A stretch of DNA of 44,581 nucleotides, taken from contig PRDH01000069.1 of NCBI GenBank assembly GCA_003345545.1, positions 1-44,581 of the forward strand, written 5' to 3'. Every line of letters begins with the position of its first letter. The first letter of the stretch is position 1. Source of the DNA: Candidatus Thorarchaeota archaeon. GTDB taxonomy: Archaea > Asgardarchaeota > Thorarchaeia > Thorarchaeales > Thorarchaeaceae. A program made the position numbers and the translations under genes. Of this stretch, positions 1 to 8,164 are shown one piece after another. A model generated the notes under the pieces. The model searched no databases. It worked only from the letters and a program-made list of their open reading frames with translations, and was not told where the DNA came from.

Positions 1-954
1 AACGTCTTTTCCCTTGTCCGAAACGAAGAACTCCTGAAGCGATCCCAATGGCATCCGTGTCACCTGTCCGCCAGATGCTGTGACAAGCTCATCAATGACA
101 CTCGATGTATCGATGGACGTGGCGACAATCCCGCCGCCCGCTCTCTCCACCTCGTTTCTTGCAAAGAGCGCGATGACACGGTTCTGGTCGATGAACTCAC
201 CCCGTTCATCAATCACTGCTAACCTGTCTCCATCCCCATCGTGACACAACGTCACAGCAAAGTCAGAACTGGCTGCCATCTTCATTGCATCACGAAGATT
301 CTCTGGTGATGGTTCCGCAGGTCTTCCTGGGAAATGTCCATCTTGATGAGAGTTCATAGTAGTCACAGAGAACCCCATGTCCAAGAGCAGGGATGGTGTG
401 TAATTGATAGCTGCACCATTTGCCAAGTCAAGCAATACCTTGGTACCTTTACTTCGTGTGCCTCGTTTCAATAAGAACTCCTTGAGATACTTCAGATACT
501 GACCCCTGATTTCGAGGGACTGTACCCTTCCACAACTGTCCCAGTCTGCAGCGAGGTATCGGTGCTCGGCAACACAACTCTCTATGACCGACTCCTCAGT
601 CCTGATGAACTCTCTCCCGCCAGTGAAGAATTTGAATCCGTTGTCTGTGGCTGGGTTATGACTCGCTGTCACGATGACCGATGCTGAAATACCACTGATT
701 TGACTGCAATGTGCGACTGCTGGCATCGGTGCAATTCCCAAGTCCATCACATCTGTACCAGTCGATAGAACACCAGCAACCAGCCCGTTTCTTAACATCT
801 CTCTAGAGGTCCTTGCATCCGTCCCAATTCCAACTGTTCCTTCTCCCTTCAAGAAGGTACCAAGTGCTCTGCCGAGATTCAGAGCCAGTCCGGCTGTTGT
901 CTTCTCTGTAATTGAGCCACGTATTCCCGAAGTCCCGAACAGCTTACGCGTCAT
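1..954 (-). CDS. Phosphohexomutase (phosphoglucomutase/phosphomannomutase/phosphoglucosamine mutase family), 3' end outside window
   Basis: This enzyme family moves a phosphate between carbons 1 and 6 of a hexose or amino-hexose and feeds sugar-nucleotide synthesis. The reading frame opens with MTRKLFGTSGIRG, the standard N-terminus of the alpha-D-phosphohexomutases. The phosphoserine loop TASHNP lies at bases 652-669 with the catalytic serine at about residue 98, and the magnesium loop DGDGDR lies at bases 223-240, about residues 239-244. The frame stays open to the window edge, so the sugar-binding and C-terminal domains are missing here. It starts 10 bases after the AbrB-PhoU gene on the same strand, so the two probably share a transcript. 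Substrate (glucose, mannose or glucosamine phosphate) cannot be decided from this part. Confidence 0.93.
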   Translation of the reverse strand, partial: MTRKLFGTSGIRGSITEKTTAGLALNLGRALGTFLKGEGTVGIGTDARTSREMLRNGLVAGVLSTGTDVMDLGIAPMPAVAHCSQISGISASVIVTASHNPATDNGFKFFTGGREFIRTEESVIESCVAEHRYLAADWDSCGRVQSLEIRGQYLKYLKEFLLKRGTRSKGTKVLLDLANGAAINYTPSLLLDMGFSVTTMNSHQDGHFPGRPAEPSPENLRDAMKMAASSDFAVTLCHDGDGDRLAVIDERGEFIDQNRVIALFARNEVERAGGGIVATSIDTSSVIDELVTASGGQVTRMPLGSLQEFFVSDKGKDV

Positions 955-964
955 GTGTATTCCT

Positions 965-1942
965 CTAGCTTTGTGGCAGTGCAAGGTCGACGATGTCCTT
1001 TGCTGCCTCGCCCATTCTCAGCAAGTTGTCAACAACATAAAGCTGAGTCTGTGGTTGTCCTTTTGGTGCTGTTATGATATGTTGTCTCAATTTTGCAGTT
1101 TCAGAGATGAGCCACCGTTCTGCGTCGATCACCGAAATTACCTTCTTTGAACTGAACTTGAATAGGTTATTCACAGCATCGGAAAGCATCTCTCGTACAC
1201 CTTTGACAACCGGTTCGAGTTTCTGTACAAGCTTTTTATCAATCGGCTCTTCAGTCCTCTGAGCGACATCTACTGCATAATCAGCTATTCGTTCAAGGTA
1301 TTGTGCTGCCAGCCTGAAATCAACAGCCTCAACTGGTGTGATTTTCATCATCTCACTCACTCTTGGATATTGGATTGCAGATCTCAGTTCTCTGACTATT
1401 AGGAAGAAGAGCCTGTCCACCTCCTCATCACGTTGAACAACATCCTCTGCGCCCTCCTTTGATCCCTCGAAATAAGCTCTTAGAGAGTCTTCGATCATCC
1501 TTGACGCAATCAAATTCATGCGTTTCATTGCAGTGCCCACAGGTAGAGTTGCAGGATCGATTAGGCATCTTAGTACTATCTGGTAGTCATCCTCCTCTGT
1601 CACCTCTAGTGCAACGAATCTCTTGATGACATTCTTCAACTGATCTCTCTGAATGTTTGTAATTGGTTCTTTACTTACAATTCGAATTTCATCAAAACCA
1701 AGCAAGTACCTACTAGTTATCTCCCACCGCAAATCATGTTCAATCTGTGTCGTTGTTGATCGTGTTTCCCCAGCCTTCGGAAGTCGAGGGTCAACGATGA
1801 GACATCCATCTTCACGTTGAATCAGAACAACTGGATCGCCTTTGCTGAGGCCCTGACTATCCACCCATTCCTTGGGCAGAATCACAAGAAACGAGCTGCC
1901 GGTCTTTCCCCCGGTCTGTTGGAGCTTTCTGATGTATACCAT
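965..1942 (-). CDS. AbrB-PhoU domain protein (phosphate uptake regulator-like)
   Basis: A protein of about 325 residues with an N-terminal swapped-hairpin AbrB/SpoVT DNA-binding domain (start MVYIRKLQQTGG, then SFLVILPKEWV and a GDPVVLI strand, residues 1-55) followed by two helical PhoU-like repeats. Archaeal proteins of this build are annotated as phosphate uptake regulators. I chose the ATG at 1942 because AGGTGAT sits just upstream; a GTG three codons earlier is possible but overlaps that site. No phosphate transporter is in the window, and the downstream neighbour is a sugar-phosphate mutase, so the regulated process is uncertain. It is divergent from the polymerase D subunit. Confidence 0.85.
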   Translation of the reverse strand: MVYIRKLQQTGGKTGSSFLVILPKEWVDSQGLSKGDPVVLIQREDGCLIVDPRLPKAGETRSTTTQIEHDLRWEITSRYLLGFDEIRIVSKEPITNIQRDQLKNVIKRFVALEVTEEDDYQIVLRCLIDPATLPVGTAMKRMNLIASRMIEDSLRAYFEGSKEGAEDVVQRDEEVDRLFFLIVRELRSAIQYPRVSEMMKITPVEAVDFRLAAQYLERIADYAVDVAQRTEEPIDKKLVQKLEPVVKGVREMLSDAVNNLFKFSSKKVISVIDAERWLISETAKLRQHIITAPKGQPQTQLYVVDNLLRMGEAAKDIVDLALPQS

Positions 1943-2019
1943 TAGTATCACCTGCTGGCGATGGTAAGCACAAACTGAGATGTAAAAGGCGCGCTTATTA
2001 CGCTTCCCGCAGGTTCGTA

Positions 2020-3666
2020 TTGAGGCAGACGTTTAAAACAGAGATTCATCATTTCACCATTGGTGGCTGCTTGATATCCACAGAACGTCATAGTGTCTTG
2101 GCAATCCTCATCAAATCTGGATTTCAGATAACACCAGATGCTCTAGACTATATACTGACTTTAAGGGCTCCCGTACAGATTGTTGAGTCTATCATCTCAA
2201 CTAAGGTGCAGAGTGAGAGTCCCTCTGTTCTCACGAAAGATTTTGTCCAATCAATAGTTGAGGGGCAGCAGGTCATTACTTCCTCCAAAGAGAGAATGTC
2301 AGACGATTATCATATGCCCACTACTTCTCTTGACACTAATGAGAGTCTGAGTAGTGACTCCATCTGGCAATACAGAATAGAGAAGAGTCCACTTGAGCAG
2401 ATGGTTGGCTCTGAGGGCATCATTGATGATTTTCTTGAGTTGTTTAGAGACCGCTTCATCAGAATCAAGAAAATCTACATGGGTCGCATGGATACGCAAA
2501 ATGCAGTATCTCCAGATGTTGCCAAGATGCGGAAGAGCTCGATACCACGAAGAGCTGCAATGAATGCCGAAGGTGAGAGGGCGAAACGCCCGCCAAGTCA
2601 GGTTGTGCTTGGAATAATCAAGAACAAGAGTATCTCAAAACAACGCAACATCATCATTGAGCTTGAAGGTCACGAGGACTCATTGATCTGTGTTATTCCC
2701 TCAGGTTTCAAAGGCCTGCAGGGTCAGAAGCTCTCTGAGAAGGCAAACTCACTGTTGCTAGACGAGGTCATCTGTATCTCGGGCCATGTTGACAACGATG
2801 AACGAATGATTGCCGATGATGTTCTCTTTCCTGATATCTCAACAGCCCGCCAAGTAGGTCGGGCAAAGAGAGAGGTCTACGCCGTATTCATTTCCGATTT
2901 ACACTGTGGCAGTAAGGAATTTCTAGAGAATGAGTTTGATCGGTTCATAAATTGGATGAACGGACGTGATGTTGATTCCTCGGACGAGAATATGCTGGAG
3001 AAAATCAGGTATCTCTTCATTGCGGGAGACCTGGTCGACGGTATCAGTGTGTATCCCAACCAACGAGAGCATCTTGAGCTATCAAGTCTATACGATCAGT
3101 ATGCCGCAATCACTAGTAAACTACAGAAACTTCCAAAGAGAATCAAGATCTTCTGTATTCCAGGGAACCATGATGCATGCAGACAGGCCCTTCCCAGGCC
3201 GCCAATCCTAAAGGCGTTCGCAGAACCGCTCTACAAACTTGAGAATATGACCATGCTTGGTGATCCTAGCCAGATCCTTGTAGAGGGTGTAAATATCATG
3301 ATGACCCACGGAGACAGTCTAGACGACCTTGTGACAGCACTTCCTGGAGCCTCCTATGCAGATCCTGCAACATCCATGATAGAGTTGCTGAAGAAGCGTC
3401 ACCTAGCCCCGATTTATGGTGGCAAGACTGAACTAGCACCCTTGCATCGGGATTGGATGGTCATAGACACACCTCCCGATGTCGTCCACTTCGGGCATGC
3501 GCATCATAATGCCGTAGATAGTTACCGAGGCGTACAGATCATCAACTCAGGTACCTTTCAGTCACAGACTGACTTCATGCGTAAGCAAGGGGTGATACCC
3601 ACACCAGGTATTGTGACATTTTTGAATCTACAGACCGGTGCTCCCGACTTCAGGTCTGTCATTTGA
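2020..3666 (+). CDS. dp1: DNA polymerase D small subunit (DP1)
   Basis: Small, proofreading-exonuclease subunit of the archaeal replicative polymerase PolD, which pairs with the large subunit DP2 (not in the window). The C-terminal half is a calcineurin-like phosphoesterase with all expected metal motifs: SDLHCGS at about residue 293, GDLVDG near 334, GNHD near 381, THGDS near 428 and GHAHHN near 490. The middle (about 190-280) is the OB-fold region, and an N-terminal helical domain precedes it with a poorly conserved linker. The first available start is TTG at 2020; the true start is unclear because no strong ribosome-binding site precedes it. It converges on Orc1/Cdc6 with only 11 bases between stop codons. 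Confidence 0.95.
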   Translation: MRQTFKTEIHHFTIGGCLISTERHSVLAILIKSGFQITPDALDYILTLRAPVQIVESIISTKVQSESPSVLTKDFVQSIVEGQQVITSSKERMSDDYHMPTTSLDTNESLSSDSIWQYRIEKSPLEQMVGSEGIIDDFLELFRDRFIRIKKIYMGRMDTQNAVSPDVAKMRKSSIPRRAAMNAEGERAKRPPSQVVLGIIKNKSISKQRNIIIELEGHEDSLICVIPSGFKGLQGQKLSEKANSLLLDEVICISGHVDNDERMIADDVLFPDISTARQVGRAKREVYAVFISDLHCGSKEFLENEFDRFINWMNGRDVDSSDENMLEKIRYLFIAGDLVDGISVYPNQREHLELSSLYDQYAAITSKLQKLPKRIKIFCIPGNHDACRQALPRPPILKAFAEPLYKLENMTMLGDPSQILVEGVNIMMTHGDSLDDLVTALPGASYADPATSMIELLKKRHLAPIYGGKTELAPLHRDWMVIDTPPDVVHFGHAHHNAVDSYRGVQIINSGTFQSQTDFMRKQGVIPTPGIVTFLNLQTGAPDFRSVI

Positions 3667-3677
3667 CACGTCCTGAA

Positions 3678-4925
3678 TCATCCCAAGACGTCCTTTGCTG
3701 CTTTGCTCAGTCTGATATCATCATCAAGAATGGTGCCTATCTGCTTCTTGTTCACAGCCAGTTTGATTTTCTTCGTACGACCATAGCGGCCCTTGGAAAT
3801 CACGGTTGTATTGATGAGCCCGAGCATGTCCAACTCTGAGATTAAATCGGAAACGCGTCTCTGTGTCAATATATCGAGAGAGAGCGCCTTTGCAAGGTCT
3901 GAGTAGACATTGAAACACTCTCCAGTGACGATATCATTGTGCCCTTTGTCAGCCAGAGCGTATACAGCAAACAGTACTGCCTTCGATTGCATTGGAAGCG
4001 TCTTTACGGTTTCAGTTATTGTGTCTCGCTCAATTACTTTCTGGGCATCTCGTACATGCTCTTGACCAACTTTTGCATCTCCCCTTCGCTCAGCTAGTTC
4101 GCCTGCAGTTCTCAGTAAATCGAGTGCACGTCGCGCGTCCCCATGTTCTTGTGCAGCCAGTGCCCCAACAAGATTGATGACTCCCTCATCTGCAATTGCT
4201 TCTCTATTGAAGGCAATTTCCACCCTCTGTTGTAGGATTCCTCTTAGTTCGACTGCATTATAGGGTGCGAAGATGACCTCTTCTTCGCCTAGCGATGATA
4301 GTACCCTAGGGTCTAGCATCTCTTTGAAAGTCAGGTCATTACTTATTCCTATAATGGAAATACGGCTTCTCTCAAGTTCTCCATTCATCCGAGTCAATCC
4401 ATATAGAATGTCGTTTCCCTGGCTTACATCCCGTTTTACAAGATAGTCCACTTCATCAAGTACGACAACCATGATGTTCTGCCCCGAATCAAGATGTCTC
4501 TTGAAGATAGACCTGATCTCATCAGTAGGTAATCCAGTAAAGGGAACATCAGACCCATCAGGCATTGTTGCATTGACGGCGTCACAGAGCGTTCTCAGTA
4601 CTCGGTAGTTTGTTCCAACTATTCGACAATTGACAAGTGCGGTCTGAGGTGGTTTGAGCCCACTCTCCTTCGCCTTCTTTACTAACAAATCCAAGACATA
4701 CCGAGCAACAACGGTCTTCCCAGTGCCGGTCTTGCCATAGCAGAGAATGTTGGATGGCGGAGCTCCCCGTAATGCTGGTCCGAGAATGGAACCTATCTTG
4801 TTCATTTGATCATCCCTGTATGGAAGACTCTCAGGCACGTATGTTGCTCGTAGCGCAGTTCTATCCCTGAAGATGTCCTGTCCCTGCAGGAATTTGTCAA
4901 ACAGTTTATCGAGAGGTTTCTCCAT
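3678..4925 (-). CDS. cdc6: Orc1/Cdc6 family replication initiator
   Basis: AAA+ ATPase that binds replication origins and loads the MCM helicase in archaea. Walker A GKTGTGKT is at residues 65-71 and Walker B VVVLDEVD at about 153-160; sensor 1 is SIIGISND. The C-terminal about 100 residues form the winged-helix domain (SDLISELDMLGLIN). Length of 415 residues is normal. The gene reads away from a gene-free region of about 216 bases that carries repeated TGGAAC/GTTCCA motifs, the usual arrangement for an archaeal origin beside its initiator gene. Confidence 0.96.
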   Translation of the reverse strand: MEKPLDKLFDKFLQGQDIFRDRTALRATYVPESLPYRDDQMNKIGSILGPALRGAPPSNILCYGKTGTGKTVVARYVLDLLVKKAKESGLKPPQTALVNCRIVGTNYRVLRTLCDAVNATMPDGSDVPFTGLPTDEIRSIFKRHLDSGQNIMVVVLDEVDYLVKRDVSQGNDILYGLTRMNGELERSRISIIGISNDLTFKEMLDPRVLSSLGEEEVIFAPYNAVELRGILQQRVEIAFNREAIADEGVINLVGALAAQEHGDARRALDLLRTAGELAERRGDAKVGQEHVRDAQKVIERDTITETVKTLPMQSKAVLFAVYALADKGHNDIVTGECFNVYSDLAKALSLDILTQRRVSDLISELDMLGLINTTVISKGRYGRTKKIKLAVNKKQIGTILDDDIRLSKAAKDVLG

Positions 4926-5141
4926 TTCAGACAGCTCCCAGTCGTGAATCGGGGTGTGAGAATCACAGTATGTTCTTAAACACTTCCATAAGAAGTTGAG
5001 GTAAGTTCCACTGGATTTCTATTGGAACCTATGGAGCATATGGAACAGATAAGAGTAGGTATTACCAAATCCATACCAATAACGCTATCCATCTGCTGAT
5101 ACCGGTATGTTTGGCAATGCACACATTCTGGTGAGTATCAC
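4926..5141. other. Candidate replication origin / Orc1 binding region
   Basis: Gene-free stretch between cdc6 and the divergent methyltransferase gene. It holds GTTCCA (5005-5010) and TGGAAC (5023-5028) as an inverted pair, and another TGGAAC at 5041-5046. The stretch GTTCCACTGGA (5005-5015) resembles the core of archaeal origin recognition boxes (GTTCCAGTGGAAAC in Pyrococcus). The rest is moderately AT-rich with TACCAA and ATACCAA motifs at about 5063-5082. The promoters of both flanking genes must also lie here, so some of these motifs may be regulatory instead. The match is by eye only. Confidence 0.5.
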
Positions 5142-5786
5142 TTGCGTCTTAAGGATCTAGAGATTGCACTCGAGTCCATATCACGTGTTGGCGAATATGA
5201 TGTTTCACTGGAGCAATACCCCACCCCGGCTCGAATTGCCTCTGCAATCCTCTTTGCGGCTCAGATGGAGTATGGTGACATAACGGATAAGACAGTATGC
5301 GATCTGGGGTGCGGGGACGGCATATTTGCTCTTGGTGCCGCTCTTCTCAACGCTGACAAGGTAATTGGAGTTGATGTACAAAGCAAAGCCTTAAAGGCGT
5401 CACAAATGAATTCACGAATGCTCGGGACAGAAGACACTGTAGACTGGGTACTAGGGGATGTTTCCTCTTTTCAGCTACGTTGTCTTGTCGACACTGTGGT
5501 CAGCAATCCTCCATTTGGTGTAAAGAGAAGAGGTGCTGACCTGAGATTCCTCCAAAAGGCGATCTCAATTGCCGATGTGACCTATAGCATTCACCTTGCA
5601 GGTGACAAGAACAGAGCCTTCCTGAAAAACGAAGTTGAAAAGCTTGGCGCAAGTGTGACACAAATCGAAACATTCCAATTTCCAATCGGTAAATTGTTCG
5701 ATTTTCATAGGAAAAGCGTGCATATGATTAATGTAGATCTCTATCGCATATGTTCAAAAGAGTGTGAACCGAATGGCCGATGTTAA
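5142..5786 (+). CDS. METTL5-like RNA N6-adenine methyltransferase
   Basis: S-adenosylmethionine-dependent methyltransferase of 214 residues. The SAM loop is DLGCGDG (residues 54-60) and the catalytic motif is NPPFG (122-126), the signature of N6-adenine methylases; the following KRRGADLRFL is typical of the archaeal METTL5 relatives, which in eukaryotes modify small-subunit rRNA. Target here is inferred to be rRNA. The start is a TTG with GGTGA seven bases upstream (5130-5134). Its 3' end overlaps the start of csl4, suggesting co-translation with RNA-processing genes. Confidence 0.87.
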   Translation: MRLKDLEIALESISRVGEYDVSLEQYPTPARIASAILFAAQMEYGDITDKTVCDLGCGDGIFALGAALLNADKVIGVDVQSKALKASQMNSRMLGTEDTVDWVLGDVSSFQLRCLVDTVVSNPPFGVKRRGADLRFLQKAISIADVTYSIHLAGDKNRAFLKNEVEKLGASVTQIETFQFPIGKLFDFHRKSVHMINVDLYRICSKECEPNGRC

Positions 5787-6540
5787 GAGCGGTGATATTG
5801 TAGTACCCGGAGACCAGCTATGTGTTATTGAAGAGCTGAGCCCCAGTTATGGTACCTATGAAAAGGATGGCATCGTCTATGCTGCTGCGCCAGGTGCAGT
5901 GTCCATGGACCTCAAGGAGCGAATCATCAAGGTTCTCCAAACAGATGGGAAGATGAAGTTGGCGCTCCCCGTCAAGGGTGACATTCTGATGGGTGAGGTC
6001 GTCAATGCCTATGAGCAACGGGCAGAGATTGCCATAGTGCGCAGGAACGGTAAGGACTTTTACAGCGGCCTAGTAGGTGAGATTCATATCAGCAACGTCA
6101 CTCGTCGTTTCGTAAAGAGCATGCATGATGTACTAAGGGTGAGCGACATCGTACGCGCTGTAGCATTGAACACACATGAGATACCCACAACTCTGAGCGT
6201 AGTTGGGCCAGAACTAGGAGTAGTCTTCTCTAGATGTTCCAGATGTGGCAATCCCTTGACCCTTACAACATACAACAACTTGTTCTGTCTAAGGTGTGAG
6301 AACAGAGAAACGCGAGAAGTCGCTAATGACTATGGCCAGAACTATGGACTTGAAGCAAGACCTGATCTGGCACCCCGACGAAGGTCCTATGATAATCGAG
6401 GTTATGACCGAGATGACCGTCGTGGAGGCAGGCGCTTTGAAGGCGGCCGTCGTGAAAGGGACGGAGACAAGCGTTTTGGCGACAGGAGACCGGAGAGGCC
6501 TAGTCGAAGAGGAAGTGACAGCAGGAGGCGTCGTGATTGA
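5773..6540 (+). CDS. csl4: Exosome RNA-binding subunit Csl4 with Arg/Gly-rich tail
   Basis: Cap subunit of the archaeal RNA exosome, which guides RNA into the Rrp41/Rrp42 ring. The N-terminus (KSGDIVVPGDQL) is the Csl4 beta domain, an S1 RNA-binding domain spans about residues 60-150, and a zinc ribbon follows (CSRCG and CLRC pairs, about 154-180). The last 50 or so residues are very rich in Arg, Gly, Asp and Glu (pieces such as RRGGRRFEGG and SRRGSDSRRRRD); this tail is an addition to the core fold. I used the ATG at 5773; an in-frame GTG at 5764 is an alternative. The gene overlaps both neighbours. Confidence 0.92.
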   Translation: MADVKSGDIVVPGDQLCVIEELSPSYGTYEKDGIVYAAAPGAVSMDLKERIIKVLQTDGKMKLALPVKGDILMGEVVNAYEQRAEIAIVRRNGKDFYSGLVGEIHISNVTRRFVKSMHDVLRVSDIVRAVALNTHEIPTTLSVVGPELGVVFSRCSRCGNPLTLTTYNNLFCLRCENRETREVANDYGQNYGLEARPDLAPRRRSYDNRGYDRDDRRGGRRFEGGRRERDGDKRFGDRRPERPSRRGSDSRRRRD

Positions 6541-6827
6541 AACCAAGGACAATAGAGAATACGAAGTTTGAGATGATTTTTGAGATTAGCGGAGAAGGGC
6601 ATTCGTTTCCCAATCTGCTACGTAAGACCCTTCTCGAAGAACCAGCCGTAGAGTTTGCAGGCTACAATATAGACCATCCACTCCTTGCAAGTCCTGTGGT
6701 TACTCTGAGGACACAACGTCGCCAAGCAAATGTGGTCCTTCGCGAGGCTCTTGAGAAAATGCTTGCTCGTACAGAGGAATTTCGAAAGAAGTTCAATCAG
6801 GCAATGTCTGATCACAGTACTGAATAG
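6537..6827 (+). CDS. rpoL: DNA-directed RNA polymerase subunit L (Rpo11)
   Basis: Archaeal counterpart of eukaryotic Rpb11, which pairs with Rpo3 to nucleate RNA polymerase assembly. The 96-residue product has the family core: ISGEGHSFPNLLRKTLLE followed by VEFAGYNIDHPL and the C-terminal helix LREALEKMLARTEEF. The TTG start overlaps the csl4 stop by four bases, with GGAGG at 6523-6527 as ribosome-binding site inside the csl4 tail, so the two are translationally coupled. Confidence 0.94.
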   Translation: MKPRTIENTKFEMIFEISGEGHSFPNLLRKTLLEEPAVEFAGYNIDHPLLASPVVTLRTQRRQANVVLREALEKMLARTEEFRKKFNQAMSDHSTE

Positions 6828-6857
6828 AGATCAATCAGTTATACAGGTGAGTCCCAA

Positions 6858-7268
6858 ATGTGGGAATCCTTCGTTCAGCATACGAGCATCGAGCAAATCA
6901 TGAATGATAAGGGACTTGCAAAAGTGGGCGACAATCTGGTGAACCTGTGTTATTCACTGGCCAAGTCCTTAGTGCTTGGGTACACGACTGGGGAGAAAGT
7001 TCGAGACAGTATACTTGCACGTGCCATACGTGGAACATCAGTTTATTCGCACATGAACAGGCGAAGCGATGTTGGAAGAGCTGCGGATGCTTACGAAGCC
7101 ATCATGGCATACCTGTGGATGACCAATAAGACGACGATCTTCGCCATGGTTGAATCCCTTGCGAGTCTCCTTGATATCGATAGCAACACCAGTCGAGTAA
7201 AAGAAGGTGAGCGTGCTGCTATCTCCTTCCAGCATCTCTTGGAACAGAACATCGTGCATCTTCCATAG
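6858..7268 (+). CDS. RNase III-like small protein
   Basis: A 136-residue protein resembling a single RNase III endonuclease domain. The segment LAKVGDNLVNLCYSLA aligns with the RNase III signature LEFLGDAVL, and GRAADAYEAIMAYLW aligns with the second metal motif ADAFEALIGA, keeping its Asp and Glu. Of the first motif the Asp is kept but the upstream acidic residues are Lys and Ala, so nuclease activity is uncertain. No double-stranded RNA-binding domain follows. Archaeal genomes carry short proteins of this kind annotated as ribonuclease III family. It lies between polymerase subunit L and TFS on the same strand. Confidence 0.6.
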   Translation: MWESFVQHTSIEQIMNDKGLAKVGDNLVNLCYSLAKSLVLGYTTGEKVRDSILARAIRGTSVYSHMNRRSDVGRAADAYEAIMAYLWMTNKTTIFAMVESLASLLDIDSNTSRVKEGERAAISFQHLLEQNIVHLP

Positions 7269-7349
7269 TGTAATCACACTCACCAATGGCCCAGTCAAAA
7301 CGCTTAATTGACAACTGCATACAGCCGCTCTGAAGTGGTGTGCAATACC

Positions 7350-7679
7350 ATGGAGTTCTGTGACAAATGCGGTGCCATGATGGTGGTCTTTACGCAAGAT
7401 GATGGTAGTAAGGTCCTGAGATGTCGAAGCTGTCAACACACTAAGAAAATCAAGGGCGAGATGAGAGTATCTCAGAACATTGAGAAGAGCCCGCATGACA
7501 AGATTGTTGTTGTTGAGGATGACTCCATTCCTATGCCTGTCACGAAAGCTATTTGCCCTAAGTGCGGTAACACGGATGCATACTACTGGACCCTGCAGAC
7601 ACGCCGTGGTGATGAGGGTGCAACAGAATTCTATAGGTGTACTAGCTGCAAACATACATGGCGCTACTATGGTGGATAA
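7350..7679 (+). CDS. tfs: Transcription factor S (TFIIS-like cleavage factor)
   Basis: Archaeal TFS rescues backtracked RNA polymerase by stimulating cleavage of the nascent RNA. The 109-residue product has an N-terminal zinc ribbon (CDKCG, CRSC) and a C-terminal zinc ribbon (CPKCG and CTSC) with the acidic tip RGDE between them, the pair that reaches into the polymerase active site. I start at the ATG at 7350, which begins MEFCDKCG as in other TFS proteins; the frame is open further upstream but those codons are not family-like. Confidence 0.95.
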   Translation: MEFCDKCGAMMVVFTQDDGSKVLRCRSCQHTKKIKGEMRVSQNIEKSPHDKIVVVEDDSIPMPVTKAICPKCGNTDAYYWTLQTRRGDEGATEFYRCTSCKHTWRYYGG

Positions 7680-7782
7680 ACAACCACCGCAAGAAGTGAC
7701 ATATTTATAGCCTCGCTCATGGTTCAATCAGAGGATAGTTGGTAGTCCCCATGCCTAGGACAATGAATAGGACGCTTGTGAC

Positions 7783-8154
7783 TTGACAGAGGAGAAGAAG
7801 TTCATCCGAAAGAAACCATCACGACTCACAACTATTCGTGAGATTTCCCACTCGTTTCGTGGGCCTGTCAGAGTACTGGGAATTGTTGTCGATTCCCGCC
7901 CTGGTTCAGCCCTTGTACAGGACCTCTACGATGAGGATGTCAAAAAAGCAGGACGTATATGGGTCAGCGTAGAAGGAACTCTTGAGCTCAAGAAGAAGTA
8001 TCTCATCATTGGTGAATTGACCGAGAAGACCGATGGCCAAAGCAAAACACCATGGTTGAATGCGACACTTGCGCATGATATAGATGCGCTCGATATTGCT
8101 TTGTATAAGGAAGTTCTAGACTTAGAGGGGAAGGTAACCAAAACAATGAGTTGA
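7783..8154 (+). CDS. Conserved small protein, possible OB fold, next to PCNA
   Basis: A 123-residue protein I do not recognise by name. After a basic N-terminus (FIRKKPSRLTTIREIS) it has a strand pattern expected of a single OB fold: VRVLGIVVDSRPGSALVQDL, GRIWVSVEG, KKKYLIIGELTEK and WLNATLAHDIDALD, the last ending in a short helix. No cysteines. Its place just before two PCNA genes (11 bases to the first), after TFS and near primase and GINS suggests a role in single-stranded DNA binding or replication. The TTG start at 7783 is the first in frame. Confidence 0.6.
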   Translation: MTEEKKFIRKKPSRLTTIREISHSFRGPVRVLGIVVDSRPGSALVQDLYDEDVKKAGRIWVSVEGTLELKKKYLIIGELTEKTDGQSKTPWLNATLAHDIDALDIALYKEVLDLEGKVTKTMS

Positions 8155-8164
8155 TGGAGGAATC

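Noticed and set aside
7038..7727. 229-residue open frame on the minus strand
   Set aside because: It lies opposite the RNase III-like gene and TFS, both with clear protein motifs; its own sequence matches no fold pattern. Shadow frame.
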